64,000 bases of DNA, taken from positions 1-64,000 of the forward strand of contig DASSPI010000089.1 in the NCBI GenBank assembly GCA_035699705.1, read 5' to 3'. This document shows positions 8,099 to 15,023 of this stretch, one piece after another. The notes beneath the pieces are model-generated. The model had not been told where the DNA came from, searched no databases, and saw only the letters and a list, made by a program, of their open reading frames with translations. The translations under genes were made by a program, and so were the position numbers. Within the stretch, counting starts at the first letter, position 1, and the number at the start of each line of letters is the position of its first letter. Origin of the DNA: CANKHA01 sp035699705 (GTDB lineage: Bacteria; Pseudomonadota; Alphaproteobacteria; Rhizobiales; Xanthobacteraceae).

Positions 8099-8148
8099 TG
8101 CGGTTCGATGGGAGCCTGCAACCCATCGTCGCTTTGGAGGAAACCGCT

Positions 8149-8382
8149 ATGAACAAATCCCTGATGCTCCCGCTCGCCATGGCCATGTGCATCGCGCTCG
8201 CGCCGGCGGTCTTTGCCCAGACCATGGCGCCGCAGGGCTCCAGCATGTCGAAGCCCGACGCGATGGCGAAGCCGGACACGATGGGCAAAACCGACGGCAT
8301 GAAGAAGGACGAGACGGCCGAGGGGAAGATGAAGAAAGACGAGAAGGCCGACGCGATGAAGAAGGACGGCATGGCGAAGTAA
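8149..8382 (+). CDS. Secreted Met/Lys-rich pentapeptide MXKDX-repeat protein
   Basis: This 77-residue protein has a clear signal peptide (MNKSLMLPLAMAMCIALAPAVFAQ, cleaved after AQ). The mature part is built from imperfect units such as MAKPD, MGKTD, MKKDE and MKKDG, the pattern described for the pentapeptide MXKDX family. The mature peptide has no cysteine; methionines and acidic/lysine residues could bind metal, which is a guess. GGAGG 8 bp before the ATG fixes the start. It lies directly behind an ECF-type promoter and a strong terminator follows, so it is probably a single-gene target of the neighbouring sigma factor. Confidence 0.85.
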   Translation: MNKSLMLPLAMAMCIALAPAVFAQTMAPQGSSMSKPDAMAKPDTMGKTDGMKKDETAEGKMKKDEKADAMKKDGMAK

Positions 8383-8394
8383 CGCTGCCCCCCG

Positions 8395-8438
8395 TCGGGT
8401 CCGCCAATGCATAAACTTGGCGGGCCCGATTTGCCTTT
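8395..8438 (+). terminator. Rho-independent terminator after the MXKDX gene
   Basis: Bases 8395-8407 pair with 8417-8429 in a 13-bp stem with one G-T pair and a 9-base loop. A T-rich run (TTTGCCTTTTG) follows. It starts 12 bp after the stop codon and would separate the sigma target from the cytochrome gene downstream. Confidence 0.8.
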
Positions 8439-8497
8439 TGCATCTATTGCGACGCCGGGCCGTATATCTGGTAAAATCAGGCTTCGAGGACCGGTCG

Positions 8498-9124
8498 ATG
8501 GCATCGTTGGATATCAGCAGCACCCATTCGACACCGCGCGAGAGCGTCATTCATCCGCGCTGGGTGAGGATCACCCATTGGATCAATGCCGTCGCCATCG
8601 TCGTGATGATCGGCTCGGGATGGCAGATTTACAACGCCTCGCCGCTGTTTCCCTTCACCTTCCCGCGCAGCATCACCATCGGCGGCTGGCTGGCCGGGGC
8701 CATCATGTGGCATTTCGCGGCGATGTGGGTGCTGGTGATCAACGGCATCGTCTATGTGACGCTCGGCATCGTCACCGGCCGCTTCCGCCGCAAATTGCTG
8801 CCGATCTATCCATCCGAAGTCGTGGCCGACGTGAAGGCCGCGCTCGGCGGCCGTCTCGCCCATGACGATCTCTCGGTCTACAACGCGGCGCAGCGGCTGC
8901 TGTACCTCGGCGTCATCCTTGCCGGCGTGCTGGTCGTGCTGACGGGGCTGTCGATCTGGAAGCCGATACAGCTGCAGGAGTTGGCCGCGCTGTTCGGCGG
9001 TTACGAAGCTGCGCGCTATCTGCATTTCCTCGCCATGGCGATCATCGTCGGCTTCATCGTGATCCATGTCGTGATGGCGCTGCTGGTGCCGAAGAGCCTG
9101 CGCGCGATGATCCTGGGGAAGTGA
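8498..9124 (+). CDS. Cytochrome b561-type membrane haem protein
   Basis: From the ATG at 8498 (GAGGA 9 bp upstream) the protein is 208 residues. Four membrane helices carry the expected histidines: His27 in RITHWIN, His72 in AIMWHFAAMW, His176 in YLHFLAMA and His190 in IVIHVVMA. These would ligate two b haems. It begins PRESVIHPRWVRITHWINAV, as in cytochrome b subunits paired with periplasmic molybdoenzymes. The molybdopterin protein starts 9 bp downstream, so this is probably its quinone-linked electron donor. Confidence 0.9.
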   Translation: MASLDISSTHSTPRESVIHPRWVRITHWINAVAIVVMIGSGWQIYNASPLFPFTFPRSITIGGWLAGAIMWHFAAMWVLVINGIVYVTLGIVTGRFRRKLLPIYPSEVVADVKAALGGRLAHDDLSVYNAAQRLLYLGVILAGVLVVLTGLSIWKPIQLQELAALFGGYEAARYLHFLAMAIIVGFIVIHVVMALLVPKSLRAMILGK

Positions 9125-9133
9125 GAAGTTTCG

Positions 9134-9910
9134 ATGGCCCGCATTCGCAAACCCATACCCGGCGTCGACAAGCAGCTGCTGATCAGGGACGCCGCGAAGC
9201 TGCTGCCCGATCCGACGCGGCGGCTGTTCCTGCGCGGCGCCGGAAGCCTCGGCGCGCTCACTTTTCTCACCGGCTGCGACATCCTCGATGGCGCGGGCGC
9301 AGAGCGCGTGCTGAGGAAGATTTCCACCTTCAATGACGGCGCGCAGGCGCTGCTGTTCAATCCCAACAAGCTGGCGCCGACTTATCCCGAGAGCATGATC
9401 GCGCGGCCTTTCCCGTTCAACGCCTATTACAGCCTGGACGAAGCGCCCGAGGTCGACGGGACTTCCTACAAATTGCAGGTCGGCGGCCTGGTGGAGAACA
9501 AGAAATCCTGGACGCTGGAGGAGCTTTACGCGCTGCCGCAGGAAAAGCAGGTCACGCGCCACATCTGCGTCGAAGGCTGGAGTGCGATCGGCAGCTGGAC
9601 CGGCGTGCGCCTGAACGAATTCCTCAGGCGCGTCGGCGCGGACACCCGCGCGAAATATGTCTGGTTCCGCTGCGCCGAGGGCTATTCCACCACCATCGAC
9701 ATGCCGACCGCGCTGCATCCGCAGACGCAGATGACGTTCAAGTTCGACAACGAGATCCTGCCGCGCGCCTACGGCTTCCCGATGAAGATCCGCATGCCCA
9801 CGAAACTCGGCTTCAAGAATCCCAAATACGTGATGGAAATGGCCGTCACCAACGAGGACCTGGGCGGATATTGGGAAGACCAGGGCTACAACTGGTTCAG
9901 CGGGCTGTAA
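9134..9910 (+). CDS. Sulfite oxidase-family molybdopterin-dependent oxidoreductase, probable Tat-exported lipoprotein
   Basis: The protein is 258 residues. The N terminus has a twin-arginine motif (Arg29-Arg30 in TRRLFLRGAG), a hydrophobic stretch, and LTGC with Cys48. It therefore looks Tat-exported and lipid-anchored. The catalytic core carries RHICVEGWSAIGSWTGV, with Cys145 as the molybdenum ligand, and the later GFPMKIRMPTKLGFKNPKYV typical of the oxidoreductase molybdopterin domain. MsrP-like periplasmic sulfoxide reductases belong to this family, but the substrate here is unproven. It forms a two-gene unit with the cytochrome b561 upstream. Confidence 0.9.
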   Translation: MARIRKPIPGVDKQLLIRDAAKLLPDPTRRLFLRGAGSLGALTFLTGCDILDGAGAERVLRKISTFNDGAQALLFNPNKLAPTYPESMIARPFPFNAYYSLDEAPEVDGTSYKLQVGGLVENKKSWTLEELYALPQEKQVTRHICVEGWSAIGSWTGVRLNEFLRRVGADTRAKYVWFRCAEGYSTTIDMPTALHPQTQMTFKFDNEILPRAYGFPMKIRMPTKLGFKNPKYVMEMAVTNEDLGGYWEDQGYNWFSGL

Positions 9911-9985
9911 GCCTTTGATCTACGACAATGACGGCGCTCCCGGTGCGTCCGATTCTTGCCAAGATTGGTCGTCAGGCAAGAAGAA

Positions 9986-10540
9986 ATGCAGCTCCGCAAT
10001 TCGCCAGAGCGTTACGGCGCGATCCCGAAGATCCTGCATTGGGCGGTAGTGGCGTTTGTCCTTGTTTCATGGACTTTGGGAACTTTCGACGACGCGCTCC
10101 CCCGCGGCTCTGCGCGGGATAGTGGCTTGTATGTCCACATGTATGCGGGACTTGCCGTCATCATTCTGGTGACGCTGCGGCTGCTCTGGCGGATCGGCGA
10201 TCCTCCGCCCTTGCCCGAGAGGACGGTCCTGGGCGCGTGGTTGGGCCACGCGGCTCTTTGGGCTCATTACGCTATGTATGCCTTGCTCATTGCCGCGCCC
10301 GTTGCGGGCATCCTGCTCCGTTTCGCCGGCGGCGAAGCATTGCCGGTGTTTGGTCTGTTCGACATCGCGTCACCGTGGTCCGCCGACCGTGCGTTCAAGC
10401 ACACGCTGGAGGAAGTGCACGAGTTCCTCGCGAATGCACTGGTGATCCTTGCCGGCCTGCATGCGGCGGCTGCAGTTTTTCATCACTGGGTGCTGCGGGA
10501 CGGCACGCTTCGCCGGATGCTCCCCGGTCCGACCCGGTAG
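9986..10540 (+). CDS. Second cytochrome b561-family protein
   Basis: The ATG at 9986 (AAGAAG just upstream) gives 184 residues; an in-frame ATG 30 bp earlier is also possible. It has the classical b561 pattern: RYGAIPKILHWAVVAFVLVSW with His18, VHMYAGLAVIILVTLRLLWR with His51, an internal helix from ALWAHYAMYALLIAAPVAG, and EVHEFLANALVILAGLHAAAAVFHHW in the last helix. It is of the diheme, quinone-reducing or superoxide-scavenging type. It shows only low resemblance to the first b561 of this locus. It ends 2 bp before the convergent DUF1345 gene. Confidence 0.9.
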   Translation: MQLRNSPERYGAIPKILHWAVVAFVLVSWTLGTFDDALPRGSARDSGLYVHMYAGLAVIILVTLRLLWRIGDPPPLPERTVLGAWLGHAALWAHYAMYALLIAAPVAGILLRFAGGEALPVFGLFDIASPWSADRAFKHTLEEVHEFLANALVILAGLHAAAAVFHHWVLRDGTLRRMLPGPTR

Positions 10541-10542
10541 TC

Positions 10543-11220
10543 TCACTTCGAGATCGCGCTGGCGGCGATATTGATCATGATCGCGAGCAAGGCCACGTTG
10601 AACAGGAAAGCCACGACGGCATGCGCGGTGACCGTGCGGCGGATCTTGCGCGAGACAATAGCCACGTCGGAGACCTGGAAGGTCATGCCGACGACGAAAG
10701 AGAAATAAACGAAGTCCAGATAATCCGGCTTGGTGTCGCCGGGAAATTTCAGGCCGCTGGCCGGCGGGGACTCGGTATAGAACTCGTACGCGTAATGCAG
10801 CGCGAAAATCGAGTGGATGAAGCCCCATGACAGCAGGATCGTTGCGATCGCGAAAGCGAGCTGCGGCGGCGCGTTCTTGCCGTCGCCCAGCCCGAGCAGC
10901 ACGACGATGGCGGCAAGGCTCGCGAGCGTGGCGGCAACCGTCAGGGCGAGGATCGCCACGCGGCCTTCGTCTTCTTGCGCCGCGTGTCTGCGGATATGGC
11001 TCACCTCCGAGCGGGCGATCATCCAGTAAACGATGCAGAGATAAAGCACGACGCCGGCATTCCAGCCGATAAGCGCGCGCGTGATCGGCCGCCACTCCGC
11101 CGGCAGAAGCAGGGCCACCGCCACGGCAAGCGCGACCGAAATGATCAGCTTGGGCCGCGCATAAAGGATGCGGAAAGTCTTCGGCAGGCGACGTTGGATT
11201 TGCTGCTTGCGTGCTGGCAT
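10543..11220 (-). CDS. DUF1345-family membrane protein
   Basis: This 225-residue protein has about six membrane helices: roughly 25-42, 48-68, 88-110, 120-142, 168-188 and 198-221. The DUF1345 hallmarks are the loop DYLDFVYFSFVVGMTFQVSDV before helix five and SHIRRHAAQEDEGR after helix two. The family has no established function. The gene is convergent with the cytochrome gene. It starts 12 bp after the end of the prenyltransferase gene on the same strand, so the two may be cotranscribed. Confidence 0.9.
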   Translation of the reverse strand: MPARKQQIQRRLPKTFRILYARPKLIISVALAVAVALLLPAEWRPITRALIGWNAGVVLYLCIVYWMIARSEVSHIRRHAAQEDEGRVAILALTVAATLASLAAIVVLLGLGDGKNAPPQLAFAIATILLSWGFIHSIFALHYAYEFYTESPPASGLKFPGDTKPDYLDFVYFSFVVGMTFQVSDVAIVSRKIRRTVTAHAVVAFLFNVALLAIMINIAASAISK

Positions 11221-11232
11221 GCGGCCCCCGCT

Positions 11233-12195
11233 CTAAGCGCGTCGCTCGGCGACGAAACGCGCCGCTGCCCGCAACATCTTGGCCTCTTCACCGAATTGAC
11301 CGAGTGCGGCCTCTGCTTCGGCCACCAGCGCCGCCAGCCGGGCGCGCGCCCCGTCGACGCCGAGGATGGCGATGAAGGTGGCCTTGCCGGCGGCCGCGTC
11401 TTTCCTGGTTTTCTTGCCCATGGTTTCCGGATCGCCTTCGAGATCGAGCAGGTCGTCTGCGATCTGGAAGGCCTGCCCGAGCGCAAAGCCATACGAATCG
11501 AGCGCCCCGCGCGCGGCCTGCGAGGCCTGGCCGAGAATGGCGCCCATGCCGCAAGCCGCCCGGATCAGCGCGCCGGTCTTCATCGCTTCCAGCATCATCA
11601 CGGAGTCTTCCGCGGTCGCGCCCGGCTGCACTTTGCCGAAGCGCCCTTCGGCGGCGAGGTCGAGCAGTTGTCCGCCCGCCATGCCGCCGATCCCGGCGGC
11701 GCGCGCCAGCTCCGCCACCAGCGCCACGCGCACGCCGGCGTCGGGATGGGTCTGCTCGCGTGCCAGCAGATCGAAGGCAAAGGTGAGCAGCGCATCGCCT
11801 GCGAGAATGGCGGTGGCTTCGTCGAAGGCCTTATGCACCGTCGGCCTTCCGCGCCGGAGCGCATCATTGTCCATCGCCGGCAGATCGTCGTGGATCAGCG
11901 AATAGGCGTGCACGCATTCCAGCGCTGCCGCCGTCATCGCCGCGTGTTGAGGTTTTGCGTTCAACAGCCGCGCCGTCTCCATCACGAAGAATGGCCGGAT
12001 GCGCTTGCCTCCTGAAAGCACCGCATAGCGCATGGCTTTCAGCAGGCGTGCCGGCCGCGCGATTTCCCGTTCTTCCAGGTCGCCGCCCAAAAGCTTCTCC
12101 AGCAGGTCTTCAATCTCATGCGCGACGCTGGCAAGACGAGCCTTGAAGGCGCGCTTGTCGCTGCGTATTGCGGGGGCGGAAGCGGAAGCGGGCAT
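11233..12195 (-). CDS. ispA: Farnesyl diphosphate synthase (polyprenyl synthetase family)
   Basis: This 320-residue isoprenoid synthase condenses dimethylallyl or geranyl diphosphate with isopentenyl diphosphate. The first Asp-rich motif sits in HAYSLIHDDLPAMDNDALRR and matches the short-chain IspA type, with Tyr-Ser before it limiting chain length. The second is FQIADDLLDLEGD. GKATFIAILG and the Lys-rich MGKKTRKDAA precede the C terminus. Products feed undecaprenyl phosphate, quinones and hopanoids. It lies head to head with mtgA across 82 bp. Confidence 0.88.
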   Translation of the reverse strand: MPASASAPAIRSDKRAFKARLASVAHEIEDLLEKLLGGDLEEREIARPARLLKAMRYAVLSGGKRIRPFFVMETARLLNAKPQHAAMTAAALECVHAYSLIHDDLPAMDNDALRRGRPTVHKAFDEATAILAGDALLTFAFDLLAREQTHPDAGVRVALVAELARAAGIGGMAGGQLLDLAAEGRFGKVQPGATAEDSVMMLEAMKTGALIRAACGMGAILGQASQAARGALDSYGFALGQAFQIADDLLDLEGDPETMGKKTRKDAAAGKATFIAILGVDGARARLAALVAEAEAALGQFGEEAKMLRAAARFVAERRA

Positions 12196-12277
12196 CGGCC
12201 GGATTCCAAAGAGGCAGCGTCGGCGTCATGGCGCCGCAGCCTTCATCTGTTAGCGCAAAATCGGATAGTTTTGAAAC

Positions 12278-12985
12278 ATGGGACTGGGAAAAGCGCTCAG
12301 GAGCTCGCGCCCGCTGCGCGCGGCGATTGTCGTTGCCGGAGTATTCATCCTGCTGCCCTATGCGCTTGTGCCGCTCTACCGCTTCGTCAATCCGGTCTCC
12401 ACGCCCATGGTCTGGCGCTGGGTGACCGGCCAGCGGGTTGAGCGGACATTCGTGCCGCTGGCGCAGATCGCGCCGACCCTGCCGCTCACCGTCATCCTGG
12501 CTGAGGATGGCCGCTATTGCAGCCACCATGGCGTCGATTTTCAGGAACTGCGCGGCATCGTCGAGGATGCCGAGGATTTCGACGACCTGCGCGGCGGCTC
12601 GACCATCACGCAACAGGCCGTCAAGAACCTGTTTCTCTGGCCGGGCCGCAGCGTGGTGCGAAAAATCCTGGAACTGCCGCTGGCGCTCTGGGTGGATCTG
12701 GTGCTGCCCAAGCCGCGGATCATGGAAATCTATCTCAATATCGCCGAATGGGGACCCAACGGGCAGTTCGGGGCCGACGCGGGCTCGCGTTTTGCCTTCG
12801 GCAAGTCGGCGCGGCAGCTCGGTCCGGGCGAAGCCGCCCTGCTGGCGGCGATCCTGCCCAATCCGAAGCTCCGCAGTGCCCGCCAGCCGCGGCTTGATGT
12901 GCAGCGCCTGGCTGGCGTTTACCGGGCGCGCGCCGCGCGCTCGGCCTGGGCAGCCGATTGCATCCGGGCCCGGCGAACCCGATAG
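12278..12985 (+). CDS. mtgA: Monofunctional biosynthetic peptidoglycan transglycosylase
   Basis: This 235-residue protein has an N-terminal signal anchor (about residues 14-33) and a GT51 domain. The catalytic glutamate is in VILAEDGRYCSHHGVDF, followed by the conserved RGGSTITQQAVKNLFLWPGRSVVRK and LPKPRIMEIYLNIAEWGP motifs. The usual phenylalanine after the ED pair is a tyrosine and an extra cysteine follows, a mild departure. MtgA polymerises lipid II into glycan strands without a transpeptidase domain. It stands alone on the plus strand. Confidence 0.93.
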   Translation: MGLGKALRSSRPLRAAIVVAGVFILLPYALVPLYRFVNPVSTPMVWRWVTGQRVERTFVPLAQIAPTLPLTVILAEDGRYCSHHGVDFQELRGIVEDAEDFDDLRGGSTITQQAVKNLFLWPGRSVVRKILELPLALWVDLVLPKPRIMEIYLNIAEWGPNGQFGADAGSRFAFGKSARQLGPGEAALLAAILPNPKLRSARQPRLDVQRLAGVYRARAARSAWAADCIRARRTR

Positions 12986-12994
12986 TGCCGCCGG

Positions 12995-13017
12995 TTTGAA
13001 GTTCCTACACCACCCGC
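12995..13017 (+). repeat. Copy 1 of a 23-bp TTTGAAGTTCCTA element
   Basis: The 23 bases match 21 of 23 positions of the minus-strand element at 17824-17846 upstream of gloB. The two differ only in the three-base block after TTTGAAGTTCCTA. This copy lies 121 bp before rpmF, on its coding strand. Function is unknown; see findings. Confidence 0.55.
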
Positions 13018-13137
13018 GGCAAGCTCAGCCGGGCACTAGTTTTCGCGCCTGTCTTCCTCTATAAGCCCCCCACATCCGACCCACCAGAAGGACCTTTCCG
13101 CGCTTCGCGCCGGCGTCCGTTTGAGGAGATTGAGCAA

Positions 13138-13326
13138 GTGGCCGTTCCAAAAAGAAAAACCTCGCCCTCCCGCCGCGGGATGCGCCGTTCCGCCGATGCG
13201 CTCAAGAGGCCGGCTTATGTCGAGGACAAGGATTCCGGCGAGCTGCGCCGGCCGCACCATATCGACCTGAAGACCGGCAAATATAAGGGCCGCCAGGTTC
13301 TGAAGCCGAAGAAGGCCGAGGTCTGA
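13138..13326 (+). CDS. rpmF: 50S ribosomal protein L32
   Basis: This 62-residue protein begins AVPKRKTSPSRRGMRRSADAL, the invariant L32 start, and contains EDKDSGELRRPHHIDLKTGKYKGRQVL. It is the alphaproteobacterial form, in which the second half lacks the zinc-binding cysteines. Translation starts at a GTG (13138-13140), with GAGGAG 9 bp before it. L32 belongs to the large ribosomal subunit. The usual fatty-acid genes plsX and fabH do not follow here. Confidence 0.97.
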   Translation: MAVPKRKTSPSRRGMRRSADALKRPAYVEDKDSGELRRPHHIDLKTGKYKGRQVLKPKKAEV

Positions 13327-13376
13327 TCCGGCTTTTCGCACATCGGGCTACGCGTCAGCGCGAGGAAAGGGCGTCC

Positions 13377-13793
13377 ATGTTTCTCGTTGGCTTTCCCCTC
13401 CTGCTGATCCCCTTCGTGCTCTACAATATCTTCGCCTTCATCTTCGGCGTGACCAACTGGACGCAGCCGTTCACCTCCGTCCGTATCATTTCGGGCGGTG
13501 AGTGGGGCATATCGCCTGGCGATCTGCTGATCGCGTTCTCGATCCTGTTGCTGTTTGTCGAAATCCTCAAATCGACGCGGATCGGGACCCGGGGCCTCGT
13601 CGACCATATGCTGTCGATGCTGCTGTTCATCGCCATGATCGTCGAGTTTCTGCTCGTCGAGCGGGCGGCCACATCCACCTTTTTCCTGCTGCTGGTCACC
13701 GCCTTCGTCGATGTGCTTGGCGGTTTCACCGTCAGCGTCCGCACCGCGCAGCGCGACATCGGGATCGAAAACGGCGACCGGATCGTCTCCTGA
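13377..13793 (+). CDS. Conserved membrane protein of unknown function
   Basis: The 138 residues start MFLVGFPLLLIPFVLYNIFAF and form four likely membrane helices at about 3-24, 48-62, 77-93 and 100-118. They end in a charged tail (RTAQRDIGIENGDRIVS). I recognise no enzymatic motif. The pattern of an N-terminal helix, TNWTQPFTSVRIISGGEWGISPGDLLI and HMLSMLLFIAMIVEFLLVE suggests a single conserved family in Rhizobiales. It follows rpmF by 50 bp and may share its transcript. Confidence 0.7.
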   Translation: MFLVGFPLLLIPFVLYNIFAFIFGVTNWTQPFTSVRIISGGEWGISPGDLLIAFSILLLFVEILKSTRIGTRGLVDHMLSMLLFIAMIVEFLLVERAATSTFFLLLVTAFVDVLGGFTVSVRTAQRDIGIENGDRIVS

Positions 13794-13822
13794 CGCCCGG
13801 CTTCTCTCGGAATCGGCTCGAT

Positions 13823-14101
13823 CTAGCGCAGCGTCGCGGTGGCCGCATAAGCCTGCGCCGCCGCATCCGGCGCGGCGCGGCGCCGTTCCCGCGTCTGCGG
13901 CTCGCCGCGCTCGGTGGCGATCAGATGCGCCAGGAAGGGCGCTGCCGGCCGGCGTGCGCAAGGGCAGGGGTTTTCGCTCGGATCGGCTTGCGGAACGGGG
14001 ACGAGCGCACGCTGCTCAGCGGGCGGCACCTCGTTCTCCGCAGAACGGGACATGGCGGAGGATCGACGGTCGGCCGGTGCTCCAATTCCGTTCACAGCCA
14101 T
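13823..14101 (-). CDS. Small conserved Rhizobiales protein of unknown function
   Basis: The product is 92 residues from the ATG at 14101, chosen because AGGAA lies 7 bp before it; the frame is open further upstream but without such a site. The N-terminal half is Pro/Ala/Ser-rich and disordered. The C-terminal half RPAAPFLAHLIATERGEPQT followed by RERRR and an Ala-rich end looks like a conserved motif I associate with short rhizobial proteins of unknown role. A Cys-Pro-Cys sits at residues 46-48. No membrane helix or signal peptide is seen. It lies downstream of phaR in the opposite-strand gap. Confidence 0.55.
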   Translation of the reverse strand: MAVNGIGAPADRRSSAMSRSAENEVPPAEQRALVPVPQADPSENPCPCARRPAAPFLAHLIATERGEPQTRERRRAAPDAAAQAYAATATLR

Positions 14102-14281
14102 GGCGCGTTCCTGTCTCGTTTCGGGACGCCGAGGTCCCTTTGATCGAGAAACCGCAAGTGCCGTGCCAGACGGCACCCATGCCAATGTGCTGTGCAGAGA
14201 GACTGTTCCGGGCCGCCCGCTGGGCGGCCGCGCCATGGTTAGGCGGGCCTTAACGGCGGAGGGTTGCGACCCGGACTTGAC

Positions 14282-14863
14282 CTACTTTTCGCCCTTGTCG
14301 CCCAGGCGGTCGAGCCGCTTTTGCATCTCGTCGAGCTGACGCTTGAGATCCTCGATCTCGCTGCCGCCGCGCGGCGGGGGATTCTCGCCGCCCTCGGAAT
14401 TATTTTCCTTGCGGGCGAAAGGCGCGAACATCGTGAAGGCGCGCTCGAACATCTCCATGTTCCGGCGCACCTGGTCTTCCAGCGTGCCCAAGCCGGTGGC
14501 GCCGAAGGCCTGCGCCACCTGTTCGCGCATCTTTTCCTGCTCGCGGGTGAGCGAGCTCATGGAGATTTCCAGAAAGCGCGGCACCAGCGTCTGCATGCTG
14601 TCGCCGTAGAAACGGATCAGCTGCCGCAGGAAGGCGATCGGCAACAGACTCTGCCCTTCCTTGTTCTCCTGTTCGAAGATGATCTGCGCCAGCACGGAAC
14701 GGGTGATGTCCTCGCCGGTTTTGGCATCATAGACCACAAAATCCTCGCCTTTTTTGACCATCACGGCGAGGTCTTCAAGCGTGACATAGGTGCTGGTGCC
14801 GGTGTTATAGAGCCGGCGATTGGCGTATTTCTTGATGGTGATCGGTTCTTCGGGTTTTGCCAT
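14282..14863 (-). CDS. phaR: Polyhydroxybutyrate synthesis repressor PhaR
   Basis: This 193-residue regulator has the PHB/PHA accumulation DNA-binding domain at its N terminus (ITIKKYANRRLYNTGTSTYVTLEDLAVMVKKGEDFVVYDAKTGEDITRSVL). The accessory PHB domain follows (LLPIAFLRQLIRFYGDSMQTLVPRFLEISM), then an acidic C-terminal coiled coil. Family members sense free polyhydroxybutyrate and repress phasin and PHB-synthesis genes. The gene is divergent from phaA-phaB with a 160-bp shared control region, which fits direct regulation of that operon. Confidence 0.95.
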   Translation of the reverse strand: MAKPEEPITIKKYANRRLYNTGTSTYVTLEDLAVMVKKGEDFVVYDAKTGEDITRSVLAQIIFEQENKEGQSLLPIAFLRQLIRFYGDSMQTLVPRFLEISMSSLTREQEKMREQVAQAFGATGLGTLEDQVRRNMEMFERAFTMFAPFARKENNSEGGENPPPRGGSEIEDLKRQLDEMQKRLDRLGDKGEK

Positions 14864-14984
14864 GCGTCGGTTCCGGCCTCGCTAGGGCAGGCAGGATAAC
14901 CTCTTTCCTTCGGAGCGGGCCACCGTTTTGTCACGATAGGGCCGGATCAGGTCGGCTAAGATGTTACAGAACCGGGGAAGGGCA

Positions 14985-14996
14985 CTGCTTTTGCAT
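14985..14996. promoter_or_regulatory. Possible PhaR operator before phaA
   Basis: CTGC-TTTT-GCAT at 14985-14996 matches seven of eight fixed positions of the CTGC-N3/4-GCAG site I recall for PhaR of Paracoccus and Rhodobacter. It lies 28 bp before the phaA ATG, a position suited to repression. The match is short and could be chance. Confidence 0.35.
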
Positions 14997-15023
14997 AGCC
15001 CGTCCCGATAACAGGAGTTTCAG

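Noticed and set aside
10067..10267. Minus-strand frame inside the second cytochrome b561 gene
   Set aside because: The plus-strand protein has all expected haem histidines; the antisense frame is a composition artefact.
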